Positions 45,001 through 54,502 of a stretch of 64,000 nucleotides of DNA are shown here, in pieces. The stretch's first letter is position 1. The number at the start of each line of letters is the position of its first letter. The notes beneath the pieces were generated by a model that did not search any database, was not told the origin of the DNA, and saw only the letters and a program-made list of their open reading frames with translations. This DNA comes from Izhakiella capsodis (GTDB lineage: Bacteria > Pseudomonadota > Gammaproteobacteria > Enterobacterales > Enterobacteriaceae), in contig NZ_FOVC01000004.1 in NCBI RefSeq assembly GCF_900115045.1, forward strand, positions 232,783-296,782, in the 5' to 3' direction. The translations under genes and the position numbers were made by a program.

Positions 45001-45893
45001 AGCAACCAGCCTCCATTGATGCGGCTAAAATGCGCGGTCTGGTTATCAACTTGCAAGCTATGGGATTGTCCCTGGCCTTGCCAGTCAGCGCCACCACGCT
45101 TCAGCCAGAGATCGCCATCATAAATATTGCCGTCTTTCAGGTTGATCCATGCGGCGAGGCTAAAGCGCGCATTCTGCAACGTCGTATTGTTTTTAACCCA
45201 CTGGCCCAACCATGGCTTGACGTCGACATCATCGGCCCACATCCACACGCGACCATCGTTAAGTAAGCCGTTGCTATCGCGCAGATCCATTCGCACCTGT
45301 AGCACGCCATGCTGGCCATTCAGGCTGGAAAGACTCACTTCGCCTTCAGCACGATGGCGGTTCTTTTCATTAAACCAGGTGAGTCTGGGCATTGACAGCG
45401 TCAGCCGCTGGCCTGACGGCGACGGAAAGCTCAGCTGGCTGTCACGTAAAATGAAATGGTCGAATTGATGCAAAAACAGATCGCTGAGATGATCACGCTG
45501 AAAACGCCCCGCATCGTCACTACTGCCAGTTAACAGCGTGTTGGTTTTCAGATTAAGCTGGTAAAAGGTAAGGTCATGAAACTGCCAGCGTCCATGCAGC
45601 AACGACTGCCAGATGTTGAGCGCCAGATTGACGTGCGTTATTTTTAGCTCACCCCCATCCTTCATGGCAACCCGTATGTTACGGATACTCAGCGAGGGTC
45701 CGAAGTTTTTCCAGCGACCGTTTAACTCGCTGGCATCTATCTGCATTCCTGATACGGAAGAAAGCGTATTGAGAATCGGCTGACGCCAGCTGTTCAGCAT
45801 TGGCATCGCCAGGCGCAACGCACTCACCATTAAAGCCACTATGACGATAATAGCAGCACAGGTCAGTAACATAATACGCGGCAGTCGCCTCAA
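42039..45893 (-). CDS. yhdP: AsmA-like inter-membrane phospholipid transport protein YhdP
   Basis: A 1284-residue (about 1266 in E. coli) bridge-like protein: an N-terminal TM helix (about 7-30) and a very long repeating beta structure in the periplasm (DUF3971, then AsmA-like C-terminal domain). With TamB and YdbH it moves phospholipids to the outer membrane. Seen near the C-terminus: NTGPAGQILRLFSLDELLRR and VTPEISTTVGVATAFAVNPM. A Ser/Pro-rich stretch around residue 900 (SSPPLSPANKHGRRSSSAAT) likely accounts for the extra length. It follows rng by 159 bases. Confidence 0.93.
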   Translation of the reverse strand: MRRLPRIMLLTCAAIIVIVALMVSALRLAMPMLNSWRQPILNTLSSVSGMQIDASELNGRWKNFGPSLSIRNIRVAMKDGGELKITHVNLALNIWQSLLHGRWQFHDLTFYQLNLKTNTLLTGSSDDAGRFQRDHLSDLFLHQFDHFILRDSQLSFPSPSGQRLTLSMPRLTWFNEKNRHRAEGEVSLSSLNGQHGVLQVRMDLRDSNGLLNDGRVWMWADDVDVKPWLGQWVKNNTTLQNARFSLAAWINLKDGNIYDGDLWLKRGGADWQGQGQSHSLQVDNQTAHFSRINGGWLLNLPQMHLMTDGKPWSQGRFDMLWQPENNVLPGQARTAELRVRATHLDLARLEPLASLVSRLSPQLVDNWQQLQPRGQIESIALDIPLNQPEQARFQARWKNLSWRAWRLLPQMQKLTGELSGSVADGLLRLALPETELNYQQMFKAPLQIKSFTGSFNWLYGPQGLMLSGRDIDLQALAIRAHGDFTFNNSPKEAPHLAILAGIDVKDAREAWRYFPEPLMGKALVDYLTGAIQGGETTDATLLFSGNPKQFPFKHNEGMFEVAVPLRDATFAFQPDWPAIRNLAINLDFINDGLWMTAREAMLGKVQAKNVSVTIPEYSKAHLLIDGELRGQGADVRDYFNQSALRNTLGTTLNELLIGGEVSSRLHLDIPLEHKLGIVRASGNVLMQNNTLTIKPIGSTLHNVSGRFHFNNGDLDSELMRAEWLGQPLDVRFNTHESPSNFDIGVDLGGHWAVGALPGLPAVLRDKLKGSTAWKSNVMVDLPHQGHSTYKVNFSSNFSGISSHLPAPLDKQSGSAFPVKIIAQGDVNTLNLSGSAGTNQFFNSRWLLRKPLRIERGIWLNDAKSVPPLPQASGMVLNLPALDGDRWLALLESSPPLSPANKHGRRSSSAATGVASPQLSQLPDNLKLHTPMLELGGQRWHDLNVTLSNNPRGELNLKAKGQEIDGTLAIAPDGLWNVNLPYLYYNPQWSSDAKGSSVFLQGSDTIDFRHWPALKLDCQQCWLRGQNFGQVKGILTHNADTLTLNHGVVDTGKARLQINGEWVNRPGDLRTSIKGKLSGKNITDAVNWFGVESPIHNAPFNIDYDLHWRSTPWQRSESTLSGTLKTHFGAGEITDVNTGPAGQILRLFSLDELLRRLRLDFSDTFSQGFPFDAIRGTAWIQNGIVHSDNLYVDGLEADLAMQGKVNLVSRRLDMEAVVTPEISTTVGVATAFAVNPMVGAAVFAASKVLGPLWSKISILRYHISGPLDKPEIDEVQRQPPPSQAK

Positions 45894-46052
45894 ACTTCTC
45901 TCCTTGTCCAGCGTGACGCAACACGTTGGCTCGCACCTTTTCTGGATCGGGCATATTCAGATAGAGGTGGCTAATTTAGCGTATTGTAAACGCGATTTTT
46001 ATGGTTGGTGTCGATATTGGGATGAAAGGCGAACTTTTCGCTTAATACTTCA

Positions 46053-47522
46053 TTACATCATCACCACATCAAACTGCTCCTGGGTATAGAGCGGTTCAAT
46101 TTGTACTTTTACTTCCTTGCCAACAAACAGCTCAACTTCCGCCAGCGCATGTGATTCATCGCTTTTAAGCGCGTCGCCGACTGTCGGGGATGCGTAAACA
46201 AGAAAACGGTCAGAATCATAGGCATAATGTACACGCACAATTTCGCGCATGATTTCATAGCATACCGTTTCGACCGTCTTTAACGTACCGCGCCCCTTAC
46301 ATACCGAACAATCGCCGCAAAGAACATGCTCAATACTTTCACGCGTTCGCTTACGCGTCATTTCAACCAGCCCGAGCTGCGAAAAGCCGCTAATGCTGGT
46401 TTTAACGCGATCTTTGTTTAATGCCTGCTCAAGCGAGTGCAAAACCCGGCGGCGGTGATCTTCATTACTCATATCGATAAAATCGATAATGATGATCCCC
46501 CCCAGATTGCGCAGACGCAGCTGGCGAGCTATCGCCTGAGTAGCTTCGATATTAGTGTTAAAAATGGTTTCATCGAGATTGCGATGGCCGACAAAGGCAC
46601 CGGTGTTGATATCAACGGTTGTCATCGCTTCGGTCTGATCGATAATTAAATAGCCACCGGACTTAAGTTCGACCTTGCGATCGAGCGCCCGCTGAATTTC
46701 ATTTTCCACGTCATAGAGATCGAATATCGGCTGTTTACCATTATAGTGCTCAAGCTTACCGGTCATATCAGGAATATATTCACTGGTAAATTCCAGGAGC
46801 TGCTCAAATGTCAGACGCGAATCTACCCGAATACGATCCAGACCGGCACCGGCAAAATCGCGTAAAATACGCTGTGCCAGCGCCACCTCACCATATAAAC
46901 GGCAGCGGTTCTGATTGCGCTTTTTACGCTCAGTGACTTTGACCCATAAGCGCTTCAGAAAAGCAGCGTCAGATGCCAGTTCCTGCTCGCCGATCCCCTC
47001 AGCCGCAGTGCGAATGATATAGCCGCCCTGTTCGTCGCAATAGCCCTGAACCACATTTTTAAGACGCTCGCGCTCTGTCTCGCTCTCAATGCGTTGGGAA
47101 ACGCCAACATGTGACGCCCCAGGCATAAACACCAGATAGCGCGATGGCAGAGTGATGTCTGTTGTCAGCCGTGCGCCCTTGGTGCCCAAGGGATCTTTGA
47201 CCACCTGCACCATCAAATCCTGCCCTTGACGAACCAGCTCAGCAATATCACGCACAGCAAAATTTTTCTGCTCTTCGCCCGCTACACATTCAGTATGCGG
47301 CATGATATCAGAAGCGTGCAGAAAGGCAGCTTTATCCAATCCAATATCAACAAAAGCAGCCTGCATTCCGGGCAACACGCGGCTGACGCGGCCTTTATAA
47401 ATATTGCCAACAATGCCCCGGCGCGCATCACGCTCGATGTGGATCTCCTGCAAAATACCACCGTCGATATAGGCAACGCGTGTTTCTGAAGGAGTAATAT
47501 TGACCAGCAATTCAGCTGTCAT
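46053..47522 (-). CDS. rng: Ribonuclease G
   Basis: A 489-residue endoribonuclease maturing 16S rRNA 5' ends and decaying selected mRNAs. Same length as E. coli. An S1 domain (about 38-125) begins at GIVGNIYKGRVSRVLPGMQA, followed by the RNase E/G catalytic domain with DQTEAMTTVDINTGAFVGHR and IIIIDFIDMSNEDHRRR (metal-binding Asp residues). The zinc-link cysteines are in LCGDCSVCKGRGT. It overlaps maf by 11 bases and lies downstream of mreBCD, as in E. coli. Confidence 0.97.
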   Translation of the reverse strand: MTAELLVNITPSETRVAYIDGGILQEIHIERDARRGIVGNIYKGRVSRVLPGMQAAFVDIGLDKAAFLHASDIMPHTECVAGEEQKNFAVRDIAELVRQGQDLMVQVVKDPLGTKGARLTTDITLPSRYLVFMPGASHVGVSQRIESETERERLKNVVQGYCDEQGGYIIRTAAEGIGEQELASDAAFLKRLWVKVTERKKRNQNRCRLYGEVALAQRILRDFAGAGLDRIRVDSRLTFEQLLEFTSEYIPDMTGKLEHYNGKQPIFDLYDVENEIQRALDRKVELKSGGYLIIDQTEAMTTVDINTGAFVGHRNLDETIFNTNIEATQAIARQLRLRNLGGIIIIDFIDMSNEDHRRRVLHSLEQALNKDRVKTSISGFSQLGLVEMTRKRTRESIEHVLCGDCSVCKGRGTLKTVETVCYEIMREIVRVHYAYDSDRFLVYASPTVGDALKSDESHALAEVELFVGKEVKVQIEPLYTQEQFDVVMM

Positions 47523-48105
47523 GAGGCACTCCTGTCATCCGCAGCGATTGAAACTGGCTGAAAAGCTCCGCGGTTTCAACCAGCGGTAGCCCGACGACCG
47601 CATGATAACTACCGTTAATTTTGCGCACAAAATTTCCACCCAGCCCCTGGATACCGTAAGCACCCGCCTTATCCATGGGCTCGCCGCTAGCAATGTAACG
47701 CACAATCTCATCAACCGTCAGGTGGCGAAACGTCACCTCAGTTTGCACCATAGCCTGGAGACATCGTTGGCGATCGGCGAAGGCAATCGCGGTCATTACC
47801 TGGTGGCTCTGCCCGGATAGCGCACTGAGCATCCGCGTGGCCGCGTTACCATCTGCCGGTTTCCCGAGCACCTCACCATTCAGCACCACGATAGTATCGG
47901 CGCCCAGTACCGGGAGATCCCGCGGCGCCAAAGCGACGCCCGCCGACGCTTTATCTCGTGCCAGCCGTCTGACGTACTGTTCGGCGCTCTCACCCGCCTG
48001 TCGTTGTTCGTCAACATCAGTGGCAAGGCGGCTAAACGCCAGACCGAGCTGGGTAAGTAACTCATAGCGTCGAGGCGAAGCGGAGGCCAGATAAAGGGAG
48101 ATCAT
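47512..48105 (-). CDS. maf: Nucleoside triphosphate pyrophosphatase of the Maf family (YhdE)
   Basis: A 197-residue Maf protein hydrolysing dTTP/UTP and modified pyrimidine nucleotides. Signature N-terminus SLYLASASPRRYELLTQLGL, central VLGADTIVVLNGEVLGKPAD and the C-terminal YGIQGLGGNFVRKINGSYHA VVGLP region (split here for length). It lies between mreD and rng and overlaps the rng start. Confidence 0.94.
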   Translation of the reverse strand: MISLYLASASPRRYELLTQLGLAFSRLATDVDEQRQAGESAEQYVRRLARDKASAGVALAPRDLPVLGADTIVVLNGEVLGKPADGNAATRMLSALSGQSHQVMTAIAFADRQRCLQAMVQTEVTFRHLTVDEIVRYIASGEPMDKAGAYGIQGLGGNFVRKINGSYHAVVGLPLVETAELFSQFQSLRMTGVPHDS

Positions 48106-48113
48106 AGGTGTCC

Positions 48114-48602
48114 TTATTGTACGGCAAACTGACGGCGGACTTTTCTCATCAATAAGAATAGCCAGGGCCAGAGAATACCATCAACCAGACTGCCCCAAAA
48201 AATTTCCGGCCGGAACGAGACGTTAATCACCAGGAATTCTGACCAGAAAACGATGACATCCAGAGTCAGGGAAAGCACCATGACCATTAGCGCCTGCTGC
48301 CAAAGCGCCAGATTGCGGAAAAGCTGAAATTTAAAGGCAACCAGATAGCTAATAATACTGAATGCCAGCGCCCTGACGCCCAGCGTTGAACCTGAAACCA
48401 GATCCAATATGCCCCCCATCATAAAACCGGTGCCGACGCTAACCCTATGGGGTAACGCCAACGTCCAGTAGATGACGATCAGCATCAGCCACGAGGGCCG
48501 AAACATGTAAATCTGTTCCGGCCAGGGCATGATTTGTAATATCAAAGCAAAGAGAAAAGAAAGCCAGATCACCCAACGACCGTGGCTACGATAGCTACTC
48601 AA
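48114..48602 (-). CDS. mreD: Rod shape-determining protein MreD
   Basis: A 162-residue integral membrane protein, about five TM helices, same length as E. coli. Starts MSSYRSHGRWVIWLSFLFAL and contains the conserved LPHRVSVGTGFMMGGILDLV. It is part of the MreBCD-RodA-PBP2 elongasome. It overlaps the mreC stop by 4 bases. Confidence 0.95.
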   Translation of the reverse strand: MSSYRSHGRWVIWLSFLFALILQIMPWPEQIYMFRPSWLMLIVIYWTLALPHRVSVGTGFMMGGILDLVSGSTLGVRALAFSIISYLVAFKFQLFRNLALWQQALMVMVLSLTLDVIVFWSEFLVINVSFRPEIFWGSLVDGILWPWLFLLMRKVRRQFAVQ

Positions 48603-49729
48603 GGATGTCCTCCTTCAGCATTTTTCTGCGCCTGCGCCGTGAGCGCATATGAGGGCGAGCCGTTACGTGGCGCTAAGGGTTGGATACGCTTCGCCTGTGG
48701 ATTAGCGCTGCCAGCACTTGTCGGATTCTGACTCGTTGCAGGCGAAGCCGGCACTGAACCAGTCGGGGTGTTACCTGGCGTAGCAGGCGCTATCGGTGCC
48801 GGCGGTCCCATTAGGTTCGCAGGCGGCAGAACCTGTGGCATCATTTGCATCAAGCGCTCGTTAGCGACACGCTGCACATCCTGTGGGGACATCGGCGTCG
48901 TTCCATTTCTATCCGCTCCCCACAGCAACAACAGATAACGTAGCCGCTGCAAACCCGCAGTTGGACGCGCCTTAATCACCGTATAGGCACGCTGAGCATC
49001 GACTTTAACGGATGAAACAACGGCTACCGGATAACCTTCAGGAAAGCGTCCGCCAAGACCCGAGGTCACCAGCACGTCGCCAACGCGGATATCCGTATTT
49101 CCCGGCAGATGTTCAAGCTGCAAATCCTCTGAGCAGCCGTTGCCAGCAGCAATTACGCGTATATCATTACGCAACACCTGCACAGGCAGCGCATGTGAGG
49201 GATCGCAAATCAGCAGTACACGACTGGTATATTCTGCTACCGCAATCACCTGGCCTACAACGCCTTTATCACTGATAACCGGCTGCCCCTCATAAACGCC
49301 ATTAGCGCTGCCCTTATCAATCACGACCTGATTACTGTAGGGATCTGTGCTGGTTGAGATGACCTGTGTCACCATCATATGTTCATCATGACGCAGCGGT
49401 GAGCCTAACAGCTCACGCAGTCGGGCGTTTTCCTGCTTATATTGCCCTAACAGCAAAAGGTCACTTTTTTTCAGCAGCAGCTCGCGCTGTAGCGCTTTAT
49501 TTTCCAGCTCAAGCTGATGGCGCGAGGTCAGAGCATCGGAAACACTATCCAGAATCTTGCCAGGCTCGTTTGCCAGAAAGTAGAAGGGACTGACAGCGGT
49601 ATCCATATAGGTACGGATACGAGAGAACGCGCCCAAACGACTGTCTGCAACGATGACGACAATAGCAACCAGTACGGCTGTAAAAAGGCGTAGCTGCAAG
49701 GAGGGGCCCTTGCTGAAAATTGGCTTCAT
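48599..49729 (-). CDS. mreC: Rod shape-determining protein MreC
   Basis: A 376-residue bitopic protein (367 in E. coli): TM helix (about 15-32), a coiled coil (about 65-110) and paired beta domains (about 115-275) with VTQVISTSTDPYSNQVVIDK and GGRFPEGYPVAVVSSVKVDA. The periplasmic C-terminal tail (about 290-376) is low-complexity, rich in Pro, Ala, Ser, Thr and Asn, as in enteric MreC but somewhat longer. It scaffolds the elongasome and activates PBP2. Confidence 0.95.
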   Translation of the reverse strand: MKPIFSKGPSLQLRLFTAVLVAIVVIVADSRLGAFSRIRTYMDTAVSPFYFLANEPGKILDSVSDALTSRHQLELENKALQRELLLKKSDLLLLGQYKQENARLRELLGSPLRHDEHMMVTQVISTSTDPYSNQVVIDKGSANGVYEGQPVISDKGVVGQVIAVAEYTSRVLLICDPSHALPVQVLRNDIRVIAAGNGCSEDLQLEHLPGNTDIRVGDVLVTSGLGGRFPEGYPVAVVSSVKVDAQRAYTVIKARPTAGLQRLRYLLLLWGADRNGTTPMSPQDVQRVANERLMQMMPQVLPPANLMGPPAPIAPATPGNTPTGSVPASPATSQNPTSAGSANPQAKRIQPLAPRNGSPSYALTAQAQKNAEGGHP

Positions 49730-49845
49730 AAAGGTGAGTCTTCCTCGACAACAAGAGACGGGCGGTTAAACCGCCCCCAGGCTGTGGCCCCTCACTGGTC
49801 GCGGACCTGTCGCCATCGCGACACTCACAGCCTGATACAAACGAC

Positions 49846-50889
49846 TTATTCTTCGCTAAACAGGTCGCCGCCGTGCATGTCGATCATTTCCAACGCCTTA
49901 CCACCACCCCGCGCCACACAGGTCAACGGGTCTTCAGCAACGACGACCGGAATACCGGTCTCTTCCATGAGCAAACGATCAAGATTACGCAGCAGCGCAC
50001 CACCGCCGGTAAGCACCATACCGCGCTCTGAGATATCAGAGGCCAGCTCCGGCGGGCATTGCTCCAGTGCAACCATCACTGCACTAACAATCCCTGTCAG
50101 CGGCTCCTGCAACGCCTCAAGAATTTCATTAGAATTAAGCGTGAATCCACGCGGGACCCCTTCTGCCAGATTGCGTCCGCGTACTTCAATTTCGTGCACT
50201 TCATCACCGGGATAAGCCGAGCCAATTCCGTGTTTAATGCGCTCAGCGGTAGCCTCGCCAATCAGCGACCCGTAATTACGCCGCACATAGTTAATAATCG
50301 CTTCATCAAAGCGGTCACCGCCAATACGTACTGAAGAGGAGTAGACCACGCCATTGAGTGAAATAACCGCCACTTCAGTGGTACCGCCCCCGATATCAAC
50401 GACCATTGAACCCGTTGCTTCAGAAACAGGCAGGCCAGCACCAATAGCTGCGGCCATCGGCTCTTCAATCAGAAATACCTCACGCGCACCAGCACCCTGC
50501 GCCGACTCACGAATGGCACGACGCTCAACCTGGGTTGCGCCAACCGGCACGCATACTAATACGCGCGGGCTTGGACGCATGAAACTATTGCTGTGAACCT
50601 GTTTGATGAAATGTTGCAGCATTTTTTCGGTGACGAAAAAGTCAGCGATAACACCATCTTTCATCGGACGAATCGCAGCAATATTGCCCGGAGTTCGGCC
50701 TAACATCTGTTTAGCATCGTGCCCGACAGCGGCTACGCTTTTAGGTGAACCGGCACGATCCTGACGAATAGCGACAACGGAAGGTTCATTGAGGACAATG
50801 CCCTGTTCTTTTACATAAATGAGGGTATTCGCAGTACCCAGGTCAATGGACAAGTCATTGGAAAACATGCCACGAAATTTTTTAAACAT
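49846..50889 (-). CDS. mreB: Rod shape-determining protein MreB
   Basis: A 347-residue actin homologue, the E. coli length. Begins MFKKFRGMFSNDLSIDLGTA with phosphate loop 1 (DLGTANTLIY), phosphate loop 2 VVDIGGGTTEVAVISL and adenosine motif GMVLTGGGALLRNLDRLLME. It forms membrane-bound filaments that orient lateral wall synthesis. First gene of mreBCD; 116 bases separate it from mreC. Confidence 0.98.
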   Translation of the reverse strand: MFKKFRGMFSNDLSIDLGTANTLIYVKEQGIVLNEPSVVAIRQDRAGSPKSVAAVGHDAKQMLGRTPGNIAAIRPMKDGVIADFFVTEKMLQHFIKQVHSNSFMRPSPRVLVCVPVGATQVERRAIRESAQGAGAREVFLIEEPMAAAIGAGLPVSEATGSMVVDIGGGTTEVAVISLNGVVYSSSVRIGGDRFDEAIINYVRRNYGSLIGEATAERIKHGIGSAYPGDEVHEIEVRGRNLAEGVPRGFTLNSNEILEALQEPLTGIVSAVMVALEQCPPELASDISERGMVLTGGGALLRNLDRLLMEETGIPVVVAEDPLTCVARGGGKALEMIDMHGGDLFSEE

Positions 50890-51218
50890 ACTGAAGGATA
50901 ATCCTGCTAGCTGGGGGCGGAGTTTAAAATCCGCTTACTGTACCAACCACGCTCAATAGCGACAAGGCGCAATGCTAACGTTAGTCGATTAAAAAAAAAC
51001 AAATGTCAGCATCTAAGATAATTCTTATACGCATCCGGAATGCGCAATGCCCGATATACGCCACTTTTCTCTGCATGGATGAATGTAGAAGCGGATATAA
51101 TTGTTATAAAAGTTTAACATTTCCTTTCGATTTCGCTCCGGCTCGCTGGCGAAATTTTTCGGGGATTACAACTGCCAATTATTCTACGTCAAATTACGTC
51201 CTGCAGCAGTCCAGGCTT

Positions 51219-53159
51219 TCACTCCGGACGTATATTTTTCTGGTTGCGATTAACTAACTGCGTCGCAGCAAAATAATCTCCCTGACCGCCGGTAACCCCC
51301 AATTTCTCCAGGGTTCTCCACTCCTGTGCGCTTTTCACACCGGCTGCAAAAACTCGGGTTGGCGTTTTAACACAAACATCGACCAGACTCTGAACAAACA
51401 GCTGATTTTCCGTACGGCGATCGATATTACGCACCAAGCCTGGATGAAGCTTAATTAACTCAACCGAAAACTGCTTGATGTAGGCGGTGCTTACTACCGT
51501 GAGGCCGGCCTGATTAACCGCCACCCGACAGCCAAATCCATATAAAAATTCAAAGACCGACTGCAATCGGCTGATGTGTTGACACACATCAGCCTCGGCA
51601 AGTTCAAATAAAATGCGTTTTCTTTGCGATATGCTGCACTGAAGCAGGGTATCCCGCAGCCAGTTAAGGAATGACCGCTGAAGTAATGAGTCAATGGTTA
51701 CCGGTACGGCCAACGCCTCCTGCGGCCACATATCCAGCAGAGACAATATGCCGCTGACCATCTGGCGATCATAGCTCTCCGCCATGCCCATCTGCTGGAC
51801 CATCGGCAAATATTCAGCCGCCAGCACCTCCTTTTCACCATCAAAGATGCGCGGCATCATCTCCCGATGATGAATCACGTTATGGCTGGTCAGTGCTGGC
51901 TTCTGATACAACCGTGGCCCGCCCCGATTCAGCGTTTGTTCCAACAACGTGCGCCACTTAACGCTACCCCGACCAAAGATCAGTGAGGCACCTTCACCTA
52001 CTGACCAGTTATTACCGCCTTGCAAAGCAGCATGGCGTGTCGCCAGTTCCACGCTATCCATCACCTGCTGGGTTGTCTGTTCACTGTGCCAGGCAGTAAT
52101 GCCGATGTGAATCATGTCATTACGATCGAACATTCGCGTAGGCGGCAGAGAATCGACAGCATTGATGAGTTGGGCCGCGATGTTATCGGCCTCCTTTAAT
52201 GTCCTGTGCGGCAATAACACGGCATAATCACTATGAAAATAACGTGCCAGTAGTGCACCAGGATAGCGCATAACAAATGTGGAAAGCATATTCACCAGGT
52301 CGAACTGATACTCATCGATACGATGTGCTCCCCAACGCTCACGAATGGATTCGATATCCGGCAGCCGAATCATCATCACAACGCCGTGAGTACCCACGTT
52401 CTCGGGGTCTTCCAGCAGATTGGTCAATTGACTGTCGAAGAACAGGCGATTATGCAGACCGGTATGCGCATCCTGAGAAGCAAACGCGCGAATTAACGTA
52501 TCAATACGGATCCGCTGATCGCCAGCCTCTCTCAGATCAGCCAGCAGCAGGTCGAGTGCGCTACTGGCACGCGGAGGCCACTCATGCACTGAGCCTTGTT
52601 TCACGCTCCCCCGCTCGCCACTGAGAATACGGCCGGCTCGGGTTTCCAGCTGTTCCATTCCTTTTAACTGCCGATAAAGCCAGCGATTTGCAACCAGCAT
52701 GATCATTATCATCACCACCACAACCACGGCAACCGCAGCTAACAGCGAAAAACCAATCAATGAGGTGAACCAGGTTTTTAACGTATCTACCCAAAAAATA
52801 CGGAGTTCCACCTGGGGATGCCGGGGCAATCTGACGCGGGTCTCAGCGTAACGATTTGGCTCGTCACTAATCAGCGAGTCCTGATGCACTACCACCTGCA
52901 ACAACGTATTATCCTGCTGCACCAGGTCAATACGCGCAATTTGCATGGGCAACATCATTTTACTGAGCCAGTTACTGATATCCGCAGGCTGTTGATGCAA
53001 TAAGGCCTTATCGACCTCCGAGGCAATAATGTGCACTCGCTTCTCGACGCGCTGGTTACCCAACCAGAAGAAACTGACTAAGCAGCCAACCAGCGTTAAC
53101 AGCATCGCCATCACGCTCAGAAGTGTTATAAATGCAGAAAGTCTGGTGGTTAATCGCAT
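51219..53159 (-). CDS. csrD: RNase E specificity factor CsrD (degenerate GGDEF-EAL protein)
   Basis: 646 residues, identical in length to E. coli CsrD. Two TM helices (about 8-32 and 135-160) flank a periplasmic domain; then a HAMP-like region, a degenerate GGDEF domain (HSDYAVLLPHRTLKEA in place of GGDEF) and a degenerate EAL domain (AAEYLPMVQQMGMAESYDRQ; ILFELAEAD). Both active sites are lost, as in E. coli, where CsrD targets CsrB/C sRNAs for RNase E decay. The frame extends to 53198, but MRLTTRLSAF matches the known start. The 50890-51218 gap to mreB holds only mreB promoter DNA. Confidence 0.95.
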   Translation of the reverse strand: MRLTTRLSAFITLLSVMAMLLTLVGCLVSFFWLGNQRVEKRVHIIASEVDKALLHQQPADISNWLSKMMLPMQIARIDLVQQDNTLLQVVVHQDSLISDEPNRYAETRVRLPRHPQVELRIFWVDTLKTWFTSLIGFSLLAAVAVVVVVMIMIMLVANRWLYRQLKGMEQLETRAGRILSGERGSVKQGSVHEWPPRASSALDLLLADLREAGDQRIRIDTLIRAFASQDAHTGLHNRLFFDSQLTNLLEDPENVGTHGVVMMIRLPDIESIRERWGAHRIDEYQFDLVNMLSTFVMRYPGALLARYFHSDYAVLLPHRTLKEADNIAAQLINAVDSLPPTRMFDRNDMIHIGITAWHSEQTTQQVMDSVELATRHAALQGGNNWSVGEGASLIFGRGSVKWRTLLEQTLNRGGPRLYQKPALTSHNVIHHREMMPRIFDGEKEVLAAEYLPMVQQMGMAESYDRQMVSGILSLLDMWPQEALAVPVTIDSLLQRSFLNWLRDTLLQCSISQRKRILFELAEADVCQHISRLQSVFEFLYGFGCRVAVNQAGLTVVSTAYIKQFSVELIKLHPGLVRNIDRRTENQLFVQSLVDVCVKTPTRVFAAGVKSAQEWRTLEKLGVTGGQGDYFAATQLVNRNQKNIRPE

Positions 53160-53392
53160 CCTTGTGCCTGTATTTACTGCCATGTATAAAATCATCACTC
53201 GCCAGGTTCGGTCTGGTCAATCGGGCGGTGACAACCTGCCAGCAATTATGACGCTCGCGTTCTTAGCAGCTGGGAAAATACCACATCTTTCGCAGCCTGG
53301 CTTGTGCGATATCACTCATAATGGAATTTTCGCGAGTATAGTTTGTTAACAGCCATTTTCGCCGACAATCACCTAATTTTCAGGAGATTCCT

Positions 53393-54370
53393 ATGCAAGC
53401 GTTGTTACTGGAACAACATAACGGCCAGACGCAAGCACGGCTGGCAGATATTTCCCCCGATGAGCTTCCAGACGGTGAGGTTACCGTTGAAGTGGACTGG
53501 TCAGGCATTAACTATAAAGATGCGCTGGCGATCACCGGTAAAGGCAAAATTATCCGGCAGTTCCCAATGATTCCCGGCATCGATTTCTCGGGGCGTGTAG
53601 TGTACAGCAACGATCCGCGTTTTCATTATGGCCAGTCTGTGATTCTGACCGGCTGGGGTGTCGGTGAAGCGCATTGGGGTGGGCTGGCTGAGCAGGCCAG
53701 GGTAAAAGCCGACTGGTTAGTGGCTATGCCAAAAGGGCTCGATAGCCGCAAAGCGATGATTATCGGCACGGCTGGTTTCACCGCCATGCTATGTGTTATG
53801 GCGCTGGAAGAAGGTGGCATTACGCCACAAAGCGGCGAAATACTGGTAACCGGTGCCGGTGGAGGTGTTGGCAGTACTGCCGTTGCGCTGCTTCATAGCT
53901 TGGGATACAAAGTTTGCGCCCAGAGTGGCCGTAGTGCCACCCACCCGATGCTACAGCAACTGGGAGCAGACAACATTCTTAGTCGGGAAGCGTTGAGCGG
54001 TGACGTTCGTCCGCTGGAAAAACAGCGCTGGGCCGGTGCTATCGATACCGTAGGCGACAAAGTTCTCGCTAACCTGTTAGCTCAGATTCATTACGGTGGC
54101 GTTGTCGCCGCCTGTGGTCTGGCCGGGGGCGTCAATCTACCCACCACCGTTATACCGTTTATTTTGCGTAATGTGCGCTTACAGGGCATCGATTCCGTAA
54201 ACGTACCAGCCGTACGCCGCGCTGAAGTCTGGAAGCGGCTGACTAAAAGCCTGCCGGAGTCTTATTACCAGTTGGCTACCCGTGAAGTGACACTCCCGGG
54301 AGCTATCGAAGCCGCTCAGCAGTTGCTGGCAAACAACATCACTGGTCGTACACTGGTCAAAATACGCTAA
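53393..54370 (+). CDS. acuI: Acryloyl-CoA reductase AcuI (YhdH), MDR superfamily
   Basis: A 325-residue medium-chain reductase of the YhdH subfamily, NADPH-dependent and active on acryloyl-CoA in characterised homologues. Seen: VDWSGINYKDALAITGKGKI, IPGIDFSGRVVYSNDPRFHY and the nucleotide-binding VTGAGGGVGSTAVALLHSLG. Catalytic-zinc ligands are absent, typical of the quinone-oxidoreductase branch. AGGAG lies 7 bases upstream. Divergent from csrD, as in E. coli. Confidence 0.93.
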   Translation: MQALLLEQHNGQTQARLADISPDELPDGEVTVEVDWSGINYKDALAITGKGKIIRQFPMIPGIDFSGRVVYSNDPRFHYGQSVILTGWGVGEAHWGGLAEQARVKADWLVAMPKGLDSRKAMIIGTAGFTAMLCVMALEEGGITPQSGEILVTGAGGGVGSTAVALLHSLGYKVCAQSGRSATHPMLQQLGADNILSREALSGDVRPLEKQRWAGAIDTVGDKVLANLLAQIHYGGVVAACGLAGGVNLPTTVIPFILRNVRLQGIDSVNVPAVRRAEVWKRLTKSLPESYYQLATREVTLPGAIEAAQQLLANNITGRTLVKIR

Positions 54371-54375
54371 TTTTT

Positions 54376-54403
54376 CAGCGCCCTGTTTTTTACCAGGGCG
54401 CTG
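54376..54403 (+). terminator. Hairpin after acuI, probable weak terminator
   Basis: A perfect 10-bp stem CAGCGCCCTG / CAGGGCGCTG; the T-run is in the loop rather than after the stem. Confidence 0.5.
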
Positions 54404-54502
54404 CTCGTGTCCAAAATTTCATATTTAACATTAAAAACTCGCCTGAAATGCGGTTTGATCCCATGCTTACTGCCAAAGCTACAGACTTAATGGGACGCCG
54501 CA

